From: Lamellibrachia columna
Taxonomy: Eukaryota > Annelida > Polychaeta > Sabellida > Siboglinidae
NCBI GenBank assembly: GCA_963662155.1
Contig: OY759270.1
Span: forward strand, 49,916,803 to 49,980,802
Direction: 5' to 3'
DNA: 64,000 nucleotides
Notes under the pieces: generated by a model
What the model was told of the DNA's origin: nothing
Databases searched by the model: none
The model's input: the letters and a program-made list of their open reading frames with translations, nothing else
Translations under genes and position numbers: made by a program
In this document: positions 1 through 14,800 of the stretch, piece by piece
Numbering within the stretch: position 1 is the first letter of the stretch
Layout of the letters: each line of letters starts with the position of its first letter

Positions 1-83
1 GCTACTGTACTCCATGGTTAGGTCTACAGCATCACTTTTATAATATACACTTCATGGATGGTCCTATAGCATGATACTCATGT

Positions 84-1085
84 ATACATGTGATGGCTGG
101 GCCTATACTATAATGGCTATTCTATACATGTAATGGATGGCACTATACTATAATGGCTATTCTATACATGTAATGGATGGCACTACACTATAATGGCTAT
201 TCTATACATGTAATGGATGGCACTACACTATAATGGCTATTCTATACATGTAATGGATGGCACTACACTATAATGGCTATTCTATACATGTAATGGATGG
301 CACTACACTATAATGGCTATTCTATACATGTAATGGATGGCACTACACTATAATGGCTATTCTATACATGTAATGGATGGCACTACACTATAATGGCTAT
401 TCTATACATGTAATGGATGGCACTACACTATAATGGCTATTCTATACATGTAATGGATGGCACTACACTATAATGGCTATTCTATACATGTAATGGATGG
501 CACTACACTATAATGGCTATTATATACATGTAATGGATGGCACTACACTATAATGGCTATTCTATACATGTAATGGATGGCACTACACTATAATGGCTAT
601 TCTATACATGTAATGGATGGCACTACACTATAATGGCTATTCTATACATGTAATGGATGGCACTACACTATAATGGCTATTCTATACATGTAATGGATGG
701 CACTACACTATAATGGCTATTCTATACATGTAATGGATGGCACTACACTATAATGGCTATTCTATACATGTAATGGATGGCACTACACTATAATGGCTAT
801 TCTATACATGTAATGGATGGCACTATACTATAATGGCTATTCTATACATGTAATGGATGGCACTACACTATAATGGCTATTCTATACATGTGATGGCTGG
901 GCCTATACTATAATGGCTATTCTATACATGTAATGGATGGCACTACACTATAATGGCTATTCTATACATGTAATGGATGGTACTACACTATAATGGCTAT
1001 TCTATACATGTAATGGATGGCCCTACACTATAATGGCTATTCTATACATGTAATGGATGGCCCTACACTATAATGGCCATTGTAT
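84..1085. repeat. 40-bp minisatellite, about 25 copies (ARFGEF3 intron 13)
   Basis: The unit contains CACTACACTATAATGGCTAT followed by TCTATACATGTAATGGATGG. Internal units are nearly identical and the edge units more divergent, as expected from recent homogenisation in the middle. It lies about 200 bp from the exon 13 donor. No coding content. Confidence 0.97.
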
Positions 1086-1281
1086 ACATTTCATGAGTGC
1101 ATATATAACATACTGTGAGCTAAGTGAAATTGAGGTGACAGATCATTCAGCATTGCAGCCCTGACACTATAGAAACATGCAGCCATGACAGTTAACATCA
1201 ATAGTAACATCGTGTTTAAAAAAGACCTGAAGACTTGAGCCTTATAAATGTTACGGTTTGATGTGATTTAGTAATATTCAC

Positions 1282-2881
1282 CTGCACAAACATCAGATGA
1301 GAACTTCTGCATCATGTGGTCCACGTCCGACTGTGAGACACAGTCCAGGAGAGATGGAAGGAAGATGAGGAGATGCTGGACATACTGGCTGGCACTTTGT
1401 CTCTCTATCAGATCAAAGTCTGTCTTCAGAGGGAGGGACGCAGGCACAGCACAGCCGTCTCTTGCCTCACTCACTTGTGTCAATGTCTGTCTCACAGGTA
1501 TGTCATGTTTAACGTCTGCATCTGAGTCTGTGTCACTACTGCTGGCGTACCAACCAGGGGGACTGCTTAGTGTCGTGCCAGGAGCTGTGTCGACATCTAA
1601 AACCACGCAACACACATCTGACGTAACAGAAACACAATTGGGACCTCCACATAATGACCAGCACTCAGAAGTACAAAAAAAATTTTGGCAGTCCCTAAAA
1701 TTCAAACTTAAGAAAATGTTGGAATTAAGACCACATTTGACTAGTCCTATATGTGATCTTATTTCCCAGGTTGGCATTGCATAAGCACACCATCTGTATA
1801 AACACTCCTGTAAAAACAAAAACATTTACAAGAAACATGTTTAAACAGTAGATAATAACACATCAGTTATTGTTGGTTGTTTTTATTCTGAGAAAAAAAC
1901 AGGTTACTTTACTCATCCTACATTTGATCCCCTGTTGTCTTACTCACCATCAATGATCCTGTCAATCCTTTGGATCTCCCATTGCTCTATCTGTTTCACT
2001 CACCTTCAATGATCCTGTTGATCCTCTGGATCTCCTCAATCTTCTCCACAGAGTCGCCTTTGACCAGATGTTCCACAGTGGTCAATAGGTCACACACCAG
2101 GACCACCGTTGCCACGCAGATGGCCGAGTCAGCGCAGTGGGAACACTCCTCTAGGGAGTCTATGATGCTGGAAGACATAAAACAATAGTGGTAAATCTAC
2201 AGAGCTGACATATTACAGGTACAAAGTCTGATCATGTTATACAGTATAAACTATATATATTCTAACATCTCAACCACCCATATATCTATTCTAACATCTT
2301 GACCGCCCACATATCTATTCTAACATCTTGACTGCCCACATGTCTATTCTAACATCTTGACCACCCATATATCTATTCTAACATCTTGACCACCCATATA
2401 TATCTATTCTAACATCTTGACCACCCATATATCTATTCTAACATCTTGACCGCCCATATATATCTATTCTAACATCTTGACCTGGCTTAATGAAACACAG
2501 TTTTTAGTATCATTTGACCATTATATGTTTATGATTCATATGAATATCATTGTTGCTCTTCAGTACATTTACAAAGAATTGTTGACAATTTTAAATACCT
2601 ATTTATCGTTAAAATGCAACAAATAATGATCAAAGTATACATTTAAAAACATGTGGTTCATTCAAACACATTTAGGCTGTCAAAATGAATCAGAATTAAC
2701 TAATGTCAACATTAAACCATAGGATTAGTTGATCGTTTGGTGTAGTGCAGAAGGAATGAGCGACTAACAGTTTGAGCAGTGCCAGGTTGCTGTGAGCTTT
2801 CTTCCTGGATGAAGTACTGCAGTCAGTGTCAATGACGACCGGGCCAGCAAGGTCTATCAATCGGTCTGCCGAGTTGAACAG
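1282..2881 (-). CDS. ARFGEF3: ARFGEF3 coding exons 11-13
   Basis: Exon 11 is 2769-2881 ([15 protein letters not shown], ends LALLK). Exon 12 is 2004-2167 ([20 protein letters not shown] onward). Exon 13 is 1282-1617 (336 nt, phases 1 to 1); it carries a low-complexity [10 protein letters not shown] stretch, then [20 protein letters not shown] and [14 protein letters not shown], matching the family block that follows the variable linker. That linker is much shorter here than in vertebrates. Exon 13 ends at a GTGAAT donor; the next exon is outside the window. Confidence 0.86.
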
Positions 2882-5800
2882 CTGCAACCACAATCAGACA
2901 TGCAGCATGGACTTGACAGCATATTGATGCAATCATGTCTTAACACAAGCCATATGACGATCAGAATCACACATTTGTAATTTTTAGCTAGAGCAATTTA
3001 AAAAATAGGTGTGATTGAACTCCTATAATTTTACCAATTTTCTGCCGTCCATTGTCCTATACTTAAAGTTAATTATTATGCAGTGAAACAACTAAGCTAA
3101 ACGCCTACAATGTGCATTCTCTGGAAATGTCTACTATAAATGCCAGACTGTTGTGATGCTGAGTCAGTGACACTGAGCATTGTCTGCTCTTTACCTCAGT
3201 GAGTGTCTTGAGGGCGTCGAGGCGGTGGGAGGCAGGCGGGTAGAGCAACATCCGATGGAAGAGAGACTCAAGCACTGGCCGGAGAGACTGAACCACACCA
3301 ACCAGACGCACCAGCTCTACAGATATACTACAACACACATCAGTGGCAACATCATGTCCGTGGTACATCACACCCATCACACACTGAACCATCACAAGCA
3401 TTACAATAGGAATAAACGAACATCACACTAGATACTCCGAAACATCACATGGGAAATGACATTTGAAGATATAGAAACCAACAAAACATCAAAATAACAA
3501 ATGAACATTTTATGATGGCAAGCATGTGCATGTATGCCTATACCCGTATGCCTATACACGTATGCCTATACACGTACGCCTATACACGTACGCCTATACA
3601 CGTACGCCTATACACGTACGCCTATACCCGTATGCCTATACCCGTATGCCTATACACGTATGCCTATACACGTATGCCTATACACGTATGCCTATACACG
3701 TATGCCTATACCCGTATGCCTATACACGTATGCCTATACACGTATGCCTATACACGTACGCCTATACACGTACGCCTATACACGTACGCCTATACACGTA
3801 CGCCTATACACGTACGCCTATACACGTACGCCTATACACGTACGCCTATACACGTACGCCTATACCCGTACGCCTATACACGTACGCCTATACACGTACG
3901 CCTATACCCGTGCGCCTATACACGTGCGCCTATACACGTATGCCTATACACGTATGCCTATACACGTATGCCTATACCCGTATGCCTATACCCGTATGCC
4001 TATACCCGTATGCCTATACACGTATGCCTATACACGTACGCCTATACACGTACGCCTATACACGTACGCCTATACACGTACGCCTATACACGTACGCCTA
4101 TACCCGTATGCCTATACACGTATGCCTATACACGTATGCCTATGCACGTATGCCTATGCACGTATGCCTATGCACGTATGCCTATACACGTATGCCTATA
4201 CACGTATGCCTATACACGTACGCCTATACACGTACGCCTATACACGTACGCCTATACACGTACGCCTATACACGTACGCCTATACACGTACGCCTATACA
4301 CGTACGCCTATACCCGTACGCCTATACACGTACGCCTATACACGTACGCCTATACCCGTACGCCTATACACGTGTGCCTATACACGTGTGCCTATACACG
4401 TGTGCCTATACACGTGTGCCTATACACGTGTGCCTATACCCGTATGCCTATACACGTATGCCTATACACGTATGCCTATACACGTATGCCTATACACGTA
4501 TGCCTATACACGTATGCCTATACACGTATGCCTATACACGTATGCCTATACACGTATGCCTATACACGTATGCCTATACACGTATGCCTATACACGTATG
4601 CCTATACCCGTATGCCTATACCCGTATGCCTATACACGTATGCCTATACACGTATGCCTATACACGTATGCCTATACACGTATGCCTATACACGTATGCC
4701 TATACACGTATGCCTATACACGTATGCCTATACACGTATGCCTATACACGTATGCCTATACCCGTATGCCTATACCCGTATGCCTATACACGTATGCCTA
4801 TACACGTATGCCTATACACGTATGCCTATACCCGTATGCCTATACCCGTATGCCTATACACGTATGCCTATACACGTATGCCTATACACGTATGCCTATA
4901 CACGTATGCCTATACACGTATGCCTATACGCGTATGCCTATACGCGTATGCCTATACGCGTATGCCTATACGCGTATGCCTATACCCGTATGCCTATACA
5001 CGTATGCCTATACACGTATGCCTATACACGTATGCCTATACACGTATGCCTATACACGTATGCCTATACACGTATGCCTATACACGTATGCCTATACATG
5101 TAGAGGATGTGTAACAATGGGATTGATGGCAGGGGTCAGGGGAGAGTGTGACAGTAAACATAGATGGCTGGAGCAACAGACAGACAGACACAGACATACA
5201 AGAGAGACAGACAGACATACAAGAGAGACAGACTGCCTGTAGATGTCTCACGTGTAGATGGTCCTGGCTGTTGCTCCAAGCTGTGGACAGGCCCCGGAGC
5301 AGCCAGAGCCTCGGCCCACCTCATCCTGGAGCAGCGCGGCCTTCTGAGATGTGATACTCTTGTCTGTCAGCGGGTTGCCAAGGATACAGATGAGACTGGG
5401 ACACAGTTGTTGCCTGTCAAACAACAACAGTTGTCATGGATACAGATGAGCTTGGGACACCATTGTTGTTTGTCAAACAACAACAGTTGCCAAGGATACA
5501 GCTGAGACTTGCACCCAGTTGTTGCCTGTCAAACAACAACAGTTGTCATGGATACAGCTGAGACTGGCACCCAGTTGTTGCCTGTCAAACAACAACAGTT
5601 GTCATGGATACAGCTGAGACTGGCACCCAGTTGTTGCCTGTCAAACAACAACAGTTGCCAAGGTTACAGCTGAGACTGGCACCAGTTGTTGCCTGTCAAA
5701 CAACAACAGTTGTCATGGATACAGCTGAGACTGGCACCCAGTTGTTGCCTGTCAAACAACAACAGTTGTCATGGATACAGCTGAGACTGGCACCCAGTTG

Positions 5801-8800
5801 TTGCCTGTCAAACAACAACAGTTGCCATGGATACAGCTGAGACTGGCACCAGTTGTTGCCTGTCAAACAACAACAGTTGTCATGGATACAGCTGAGACTG
5901 GCACCCAGTTGTTGCCTGTCAAACAACAACAGTTGCCAAGGATAAGCAAGTTCACTGGATAAATTTTTTTTATTGTAATGATACAAAATACATAAGCCAG
6001 CATTTGATAAAAACAGTAAAATGAGCACATATCAAACAAAGGCGGGACTTCAAACAAAACATACCTATTACACTATTACAATACATGATATTTCTATAAT
6101 ATTAAAAAGCTCATAGACTATACAGAAAATCATGCCATCTTTCATATAAGAAATTTAATCACAATTACACTCTAGAAAGGTTTGTTTACAAGTGGCAAAT
6201 GCAGGAATTCACCATTGACAGTCACTGCAAGTATTTATTCAAAAATACCTTTTACAAAAAATTTTCTTGCAATCAATCTTTAAAATAAATTACGCATATT
6301 TAATATTTATTTAATAAATATCATGCCATGATTTTTAACAATACCACATATTTTCCATATGCAATGACACATAAATGACAGGAAGCCTGTAGAAAACAAC
6401 TACTGACCAGATGAGATCAACAAAGTTGTGATTGTCACGGATGCCCACAGGCACATTACTGAGGACTGCGTAGATCCCTTCCAGCAGTAGTGGAATGATC
6501 TGTTTGTTGCTGCTTGAGTTACTGAGAGTGACACTGAGTTTGTCACACAGATACGCCAGGATGGTGACAACATCACTGGTCAGAGAATCCGGGTCAGTGG
6601 GAACAGCTACAAGCATAACTCACTGGTCAGAGAGTCTGGGTCAGTGGGGACGGCTACAAGGACAACTCACTGGTCAGAGAGTCTGGGTCAGTGGGGACGG
6701 CTACAAGCACTGTTGAGAGAGTCCAGGTCCAAACACAACTCACTGTTGAGAGTGTCTGGGTCAGTGGGAACAGCTACAAACACAATTCACTGGTCAGAGC
6801 CTGGGTCAGTGGGAATAGCTACAAACACAACTCACTGGTCAGAGTCCGGGTCAGTGGGAACAGCTACAAACACAATTCACTAGTCAGAGCCTGGGTCAGT
6901 GGGAACAGCTACAAACACAACTCACTGGTCAGAATCTGGGTCAGTGGGAACAGCTACAAACACAATTCACTAGTCAGAGCCTGGGTCAGTGGGAACAGCT
7001 ACAAACACAACTCACTGGTCAGAGTCTGGGTCAGTGGGAAAAGCAACAAACACAACTCACTGGTCAGAGTCTGGGTCAGTGGGAACAGCTACAAACACAA
7101 TTCACTGGTCAGAGTCTGGGTCAGTGGGAACAGCTACAAACACAACTCACTGGTCAGAATCTGGGTCAGTGGGAACAGCTACAAACACAATTCACTAGTC
7201 AGAGCCTGGGTCAGTGGGAACAGCTACAAACACAATTCACTGGTCAGAGCCTGGGTCAGTGGGAACAGCTACAAACACAATTCACTGGTCAGAGCCTGGG
7301 TCAGTGGGAACAGCTACAAACACAACTCACTGGTCAGAGCCTGGGTCAGTGGGAACAGCTACAAACACAACTCACTGGTCAGAGTCTGGGTCAGTGGGAA
7401 CAACTACAAACACAATTCACTGGTCAGAGACTGGGTCAGTGGGAACAGCTACAAACACAACTCACTGGTCAGAGTCTGGGTCAGTAGGAACAGCTACACA
7501 CACAACTCACTGGTCAGAGAGTCTGGGTCAGTGGGAACAGCTACAAAAAAAACTCACTGGTCAGAGAGTCTGGGTCAGTAGGAACAGCTACAAACACAAC
7601 TCACTTGTCAGAGAGTCTGGGTAAGTGGGAAAAGCTACAAACACAACTCACTGGTCAGAGTCTGGGTCAGTGGGAAAAGCTATAAACACAACTCACTGGT
7701 CAGAGTCTGGGTCAGTAGGAACAGCTACAAACACAACTCACTTGTCAGAGAGTCTGGGTCAGTGGGAAAAGGTACAAACACAACTCACTGGTCAGAGTCT
7801 GGGTCAGTAGGAACAGCTACAAACACAACTCACTGTTCAGAGAGTCTGGGTCAGTGGGAACAGCTACAAACACAACTCACTGGTCAGAGTCTGGGTCAGT
7901 GGGAACAGCTACAAACACAACTCACTGGTCAGAGTCTGGGTCAGTGGGAACAGCTACAAACACAACTCACTGGTCAGAGACTGGGTCAGTGGGAACAGCT
8001 ACAAACACAACTCACTGGTCAGAGTCTGGGTCAGTGGGAAAAGCTACAAACACAACTCACTGGTCAGAGTCTGGGTCAGTGGGCACAGCTACAAACACAA
8101 CTCACTGGTCAGAGTCTGGGTCAGTAGGAACAGCTACAAACACAACTCACTGGTCAGAGAGTCTGGGTCAGTGGGAACAGCTACAAACACAACTCACTGG
8201 TCAGAGAGTCTGGGTCAGTAGGAACAGCTACAAACACAACTCACTTGTCAGAGAGTCTGGGTCAGTGGGAAAAGCTACAAACACAACTCACTGGTCAGAG
8301 TCTGGGTCAGTGGGAAAAGCTATAAACACAACTCACTGGTCAGAGTCTGGGTCAGTAGGAACAGCTACAAACACAACTCACTGGTCAGAGAGTCTGGGTC
8401 AGTGGGAACAGCTACAAACACAACTCACTAGTCAGAGTTTGGGTCAGTAGGAACAGCTACAAACACAACTCATTGGTCAGGGAGTCTGGGTCAGTGGGAA
8501 CAGCTACAAACACAACTCACTGGTCAGAGTCTGGGTCAGTAGGAACAGCTACAAACACAACTCACTTGTCAGAGAGCCTGGGTCAGTGGGAAAAGCTACA
8601 AACACAACTCACTGGACAGGGTCTGGGTCAGTGGGAACAGCTACAAGCACAACTCACTGTTCAGAGAGTCTGGGTCAGTGGGAACAGCTAAAAATGCATC
8701 TGACAATTTTGCTAGTTAAAAAAACACAAAAACAGTACATAATAAAATAGAACACACTAATGAAATTCAAGTAATATGAGTGGGTGTTTTAAATACAAAA

Positions 8801-11800
8801 TATACAGAGCAGATGGGGTAATTAATTTGAAAAAATAATTAAATTACACATAATTAACACATTTTCCAATCAAATCAACCTAAATTTTATTTTATTGAAA
8901 TCACAAATTGTCTTTAATAAAATTAACAATTCACTACCTTCAATTAAGTTTCTGTTTTAGTAGAAACAAAACACTGATTACTTTGTGTTGCTTAACCATC
9001 TATTTTGCAAACATTAACACAACATATATTATGTGGGTTAATTAAACTTCACAATTAAATGAATACCTCCTGGAAAGGGTTATTACTTAAAGTAAATTAT
9101 TACTTAAAGTCAATTAACTAGAGTTTATCCATATCCACAATTAAGAATTAAAATGAACTTTTGCGTCACACACAGTAAAATACATAAACAACATCTTAAA
9201 TGTGCTCTGCAGCAGGTAGAGGCAGTAAAATAATAAAGACACTAACCTGAGCCAGTGAACTCTGAGATAACACAGTCTGCCGAGTCCAACTGAAACAGGG
9301 GCATGTCATATCAACAGAATCTTTCTCGCAAATGTAGAAACCAAAATACAATAATCCAAGTTATTTGAGCCTTATATATAACAATATAATATATATATAT
9401 CTATATACAGCTAGCATGTGGAGTAATAATCAGGGCATGAAATAAGCGGCATCGCATCGCATTTTGCGATGCATATATTGCCGTTTGCTAGTCAACTGCA
9501 TTTTGTATCACAAACTTTGCAATGCAATATTCGTGAATAATTTTTTGTGTGTGTTCAAGCAGTAACTGTCGTAGCATCATAGGCATGGGCGCCGCCATTT
9601 TTCTCGCGCGATTTTCTCGCACGAAACGGAAATGCAATTTTACCAATGGATAGTCCTCTAGCGCAATACTTGCTAGAGGGGTTACATCAATTCGTTTGCA
9701 TGTGTGTGGCAGTATACAGAGTTCTTTCGAAGTGCAGGCTCAGAGATTCCGGTACGAGGCAAATGTCTACCGGTATCCAGTCTTTCCGAAAACAGAACAC
9801 TGCTACTAATGCACACAAAATGCCTGCAATGATGTCTGCTAACTAACAGATGTCTGCAACAACCAAGAGAACAATGCTACATGAAAAAACAAAACTTGAC
9901 TTATCTAGAAATAAGTAGAGATATGAGTGTCATTTGCAGTCACAACAATAAATTTGACGATGATCAGTGCTCCTGATTAATTAAGCATCACGGTAACTGC
10001 TGTTGGCGCCTGTGTAAAGTTGCAAAATCTACAGGTGCTCACTACAACTGTTTACTGTAGAAATAGACCCCTGGTTCCCCCTGCCAGCTGCAAGACAACC
10101 GCCTGAATCAAATCACAGCCCAACTTGTTTTCTATCATCAAGCCAGTAGGGGATAGCCCCAGCACTTGTTGGGTTGACACCGCAATAAACAAATGGCTGC
10201 AATCGTTCATGGCGTATATTGACAGAACGGGAGACAACTTGGTCTTAGAAGAAATCGTGTTTTCGGTGCGCATTTTGAATATTCCGCGAAGAAAAAAGTA
10301 TAAATCATTATTTTATTTGTAACAAAGACACTGACACACATTCCATTTCATTGTACACAATGTGAATGTATAGAACTGCAAAATCATGAAATGGTGTTGT
10401 TTTCATAACTCCCCAAATCACTGCTGGTACAGTAATCTGCTATTCAAAAAAATGTTATGCAAAATTCGTGTTTGTTATGCAAAACTCATTTTGTATAGCA
10501 ACAATTGCTATGCAATTTTTTAGACTGCAGACTGCGCCATGTGTATATAATGTCATAAGTCTCAGCGTCATGTGTATATAATATGTCAAAAGTCTCGGTG
10601 TCATGCAGACTGCGCCATGTGTATATAATATGTCATAAGTCTCAGCGTCATGCAGACTGCGCCATGTGTATATAATATGTCATAAGTCTCAGCGTTATGC
10701 AGACTGCGCCATGTGCAGTCACCTACCATTGTGTTGGGCTTGTAGTGCAGTTTCTCTGCGACAGCCGTCAGTAACTGAGTGAGCGTTGCTTTCGCTGCCA
10801 CGTGAACGCTTCCCGCACTGCACACATTCGACGTCTCTAGCACCATCTGGTGGCAAGCACAGTCATCACAATGCAATATGAAAACTCATATCACACCAAA
10901 CTCTTGGATACCCAAACTCGTCAAAACAAAGGGATCAGCACTAACACCAATTTGTTTATACAACAACACCACCTAGTGACTAACACAACAACCAATCAGC
11001 ACCACCTAATGACAAACAGAACAACTAATCAACACCACCTAGTGACAAACACAACAACCAATCAGCACCACCTAGTGACAAACAGAACAACTAATCAACA
11101 CCACCTAGTGACAAACACAACAACTAATGAGCACCACCAACTAACAAACACAACTAATGAGCACCACCTGGCAACAAGCAGAATCAGAAACACAAAGTTA
11201 GCATCATCTAGAGCATCACAGGACCACTACTAGAAACACAAAGTTAGCATCACCTAGAGCATCACAGGACCACTACTAGAAACACAAAGTTAGCATCACC
11301 TAGAGCATCACAGGACCACTACTAGAAACACAAAGTTAGCATCACCTAGAGCATCACAGGACCACTACTAGAAACACAAAGTTAGCATCACCTAGAGCAT
11401 CACAGGACCACTACTAGAAACACAAAGTTAGCATCACCTAGAGCATCACAGGACCACTACTAGAAACACAAAGTTAGCATCACCTAGAGCATCACAGGAC
11501 CACTACTAGAAACACAAAGTTAGCATCACCTAGAGCATCACAGGACCACTACTAGAAACACAAAGTTAGCATCACCTAGAGCATCACAGGACCACTACTA
11601 GAAACACAAAGTTAGCATCACCTAGAGCATCACAGGACCACTACTAGAAACACAAAGTTAGCATCACCTAGAGCATCACAGGACCACTACTAGAAACACA
11701 AAGTTAGCATCACCTAGAGCATCACAGGACCACTACTAGAAACACAAAGTTAGCATCACCTTTTGCACCGAAGGACTACTAATAGAAGTAAACAGATCGT

Positions 11801-14800
11801 GTAACCGAGAACCAAGTGCATCCCATGTCCCATTACAGGAGACAACTGCGACAATGTCACAGAGCTGCAAACACCACCTTGATCCATGTCATGCCATGGG
11901 CACGAGGCATCAATTGTTACATAAATTATCAATTGTCACCTGCTTCAACTTACTAACCCTACGACCAGCCAGTGCATGGCTCTGTAGTAAAGGGTTCTTT
12001 TAAAAAATCATAACTGCTAATAATTATCATAAAAATATGAATGCTGTATCATTGTGTTGCCTAAATTTCTCTTTAATATAATACAATGATAAAATCGTCA
12101 ATGCATCATCTTATAGTGAGGATATTACTATCTGAATGTCATAAAAAATAAAACAAAAAGAAAATAATGTCATCCTGCCTCTAGATAATTACCAAGTGAT
12201 TATGTGTTTTTAAGTCCAATGAAGGAAATGTAGCTATAAAACAAACGAAAAAGAATCAAATATGCTGAGAATGTTTATTTTAAAGATTTTTTCCAATTTT
12301 ATACCAATTCAGACAGGCCTATCAGTCCTGCGTTGCTCCAGTGTGGGTGAGCAAACGCTACGAAAATCGTGTCGTCAACTTGCAGATATTTACCTAAAAA
12401 AAGCCTGCAAGATCATCTGCCTGAACTGGTATAATAACCTTATTCAGGAATATTGTCAGGCATGTTTCCAAAATATTGATGCTGAAACTTGAAATATTAC
12501 GACATTAACTAACAAAGGGAGACAAGAGGTTTCCAAGATGGTGGCGGACCAAAACATCACCAGATCTGGACGGGATAACATGAGTTACAAGACAACATGC
12601 TCATTTGCCAAATTAAATTAGTTGACTGACAGAACTTTCCAACCATATATGGCGTTCTCCATTCCGATTTTGATGAATAGATGCGCAAATTTTGCCAAAT
12701 TTGCATACCAACAGTATGTTTTTCGAAAGTAGATTCTCATTCGTTGTGTTTGAATCCGCTTATGAATAAAAATGAGGCAGAAAGATGACACATTTTTATC
12801 TATCATTGATACCTTATATTACCTCATCAGTTTCTAGTGAATGAATGGGAAATTACTACGGAGAATGTACACATTCGGCCCAATTTGGCTTTGGCCAGTC
12901 ACAGGGTTAATACATTTATCATGCTTCAAACAAGTCACCATCCCGCCTTGTGAGCATGCACCTGATACTAGACTACCGGAGCCCGTCATGGCAGACTGCA
13001 GTGACACGGCCGGCCAGAGTTTACCTTGCTAGACTCATCACAGGACCGCTGCAGAAAACGATCAAGGATTCGGACAAAGATGACAAGCAGGTGATTGTGG
13101 CTGGAGGCGGAGGTGCGCTGAAAGGTGTCAATACAGTGCTGCAACACAGAACATGCCTACATCAACATACAACATGCCTACAGTAACACAGAATATGCCT
13201 AGATATGCTCATATCAACACAGAACAAGCCTAGATATGCCTACATCAACACAGAACAAGCCTAGATATGTCTATTTCAACACAGAACATGGCTACATATA
13301 CCTATACCAACACCAAACATGCCTATGTATGCCCATATCAAAACAGAACATGCTTTTATCAACACATGACATACCTACAAATGCCTACCTCAACACAGAA
13401 CATGGTTCTGTATGCCCACACAGAACATGACTACAGCAACACAGAACATGGTTCTGTATGCCCACACAGAACATGACTACAGCAACACAGAACATGACTA
13501 CAACAACACACAACATGGCTATGGCAACACAAAACATGACTACAGCAATACACATGACTACAGCAACACAAAACATGACTACAGCAACACATAACATGAC
13601 TACAACACACAACATGACTACAACACACAACATGACTACAACAACACAGAACACATCAACATGGGACCTGCCTACATCAATATAAAACCTAATTAAACAT
13701 GGCATGCTAATATTTCAACACAAAGCAATTTAAAATGTATATTTAATTCAACAAAAGACACGACAAGTTTAACATAAAGTAATTCTACCTCAACAGGAAA
13801 CATAGAAGATGCCTACTTCAACACAACATATATCTACTTTCTCCCAGAATTGCCTATTACATTATACTAATTACTGAACAACCTAATTGCTAAGTAATAT
13901 ACCTACTAAAACATAAATTCAGAGAAAATATCACTTGAACACAAAACACATGCATGATTCAATGTAAAATATGGTTGTATTGATGTTCTATTCAATGCTG
14001 AACATGTTTATGTCTACACAGAACATGCCTACTTCAACCTGGAATATGACACAGAATATAGGGTGCTGGGGGTGTTCTTAAACGTAGAAACAATACAAGG
14101 CAAAAAGAGGTACAGTTCCTTAGAGAATGATGGTAGAACCGTCAGCCTCATATTGAGTATGAGCATCTGCCTTCAGATGTTGCTAGTAGGTGGCGCATGT
14201 GTGAAGTTTTACCTCAGCCATCTTTGTGATGACTCGGGCATTCACACACCATGAGCTTGAAAACGTCATGTTGAGTAACATCTGTAAAGAGAAATATCAA
14301 AATGACCCTGTCACCAGCATCTGAGAACACGGGTATCATAATCGCTGTCACCAGAGACCACCACATGTGTTCTTCCATGCAAGGCAACAAGCTCCAGAGA
14401 CCAAGTGCACAAGGAAGCCATTAGCATATCGAGTCCAACAAAGTATCCTCCATGTGTAGTCTACCTTTATGCGAAATGTGTCAATTTTGTTTTTAAACAT
14501 ATTCACCCTGCTAACATTTACCCAACCAGTAGATAATTTGTTCCAAATTGCCATTCATTTATCGTCCTGTGCAAGAATTAACACTTTCTTATATAACAAT
14601 CTGCACTTTTCTTCTATTGATGCTACTTTGTGGCCTCCAGTTCTTCCACCTGCTTCTATAAATATTTTTCATAATCATTCAATATCCTAAAAACTTTTTT
14701 GTCTCCTCTTATTCCCTTTGACTCTTGTTAAACCACATTCTTTGAGGTGTTTTTCGTAGCTCTTCTGTCATGCATCATGCAGTGTATGATACAAATGATT

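Noticed and set aside
1314..1784. 156-codon plus-strand ORF
   Set aside because: It is antisense to ARFGEF3 exon 13, whose minus frame has splice sites and family similarity.
3512..5242. Three long plus-strand ORFs (525-576 codons) of [14 protein letters not shown] repeats
   Set aside because: They are products of a 14-bp satellite that lacks stops in all forward frames, and lie in an intron of a minus-strand gene.
6691..8691. Plus-strand ORFs of up to 296 codons made of repeated [18 protein letters not shown] units
   Set aside because: They are open frames through the 45-bp minisatellite of ARFGEF3 intron 7, on the opposite strand to the gene.
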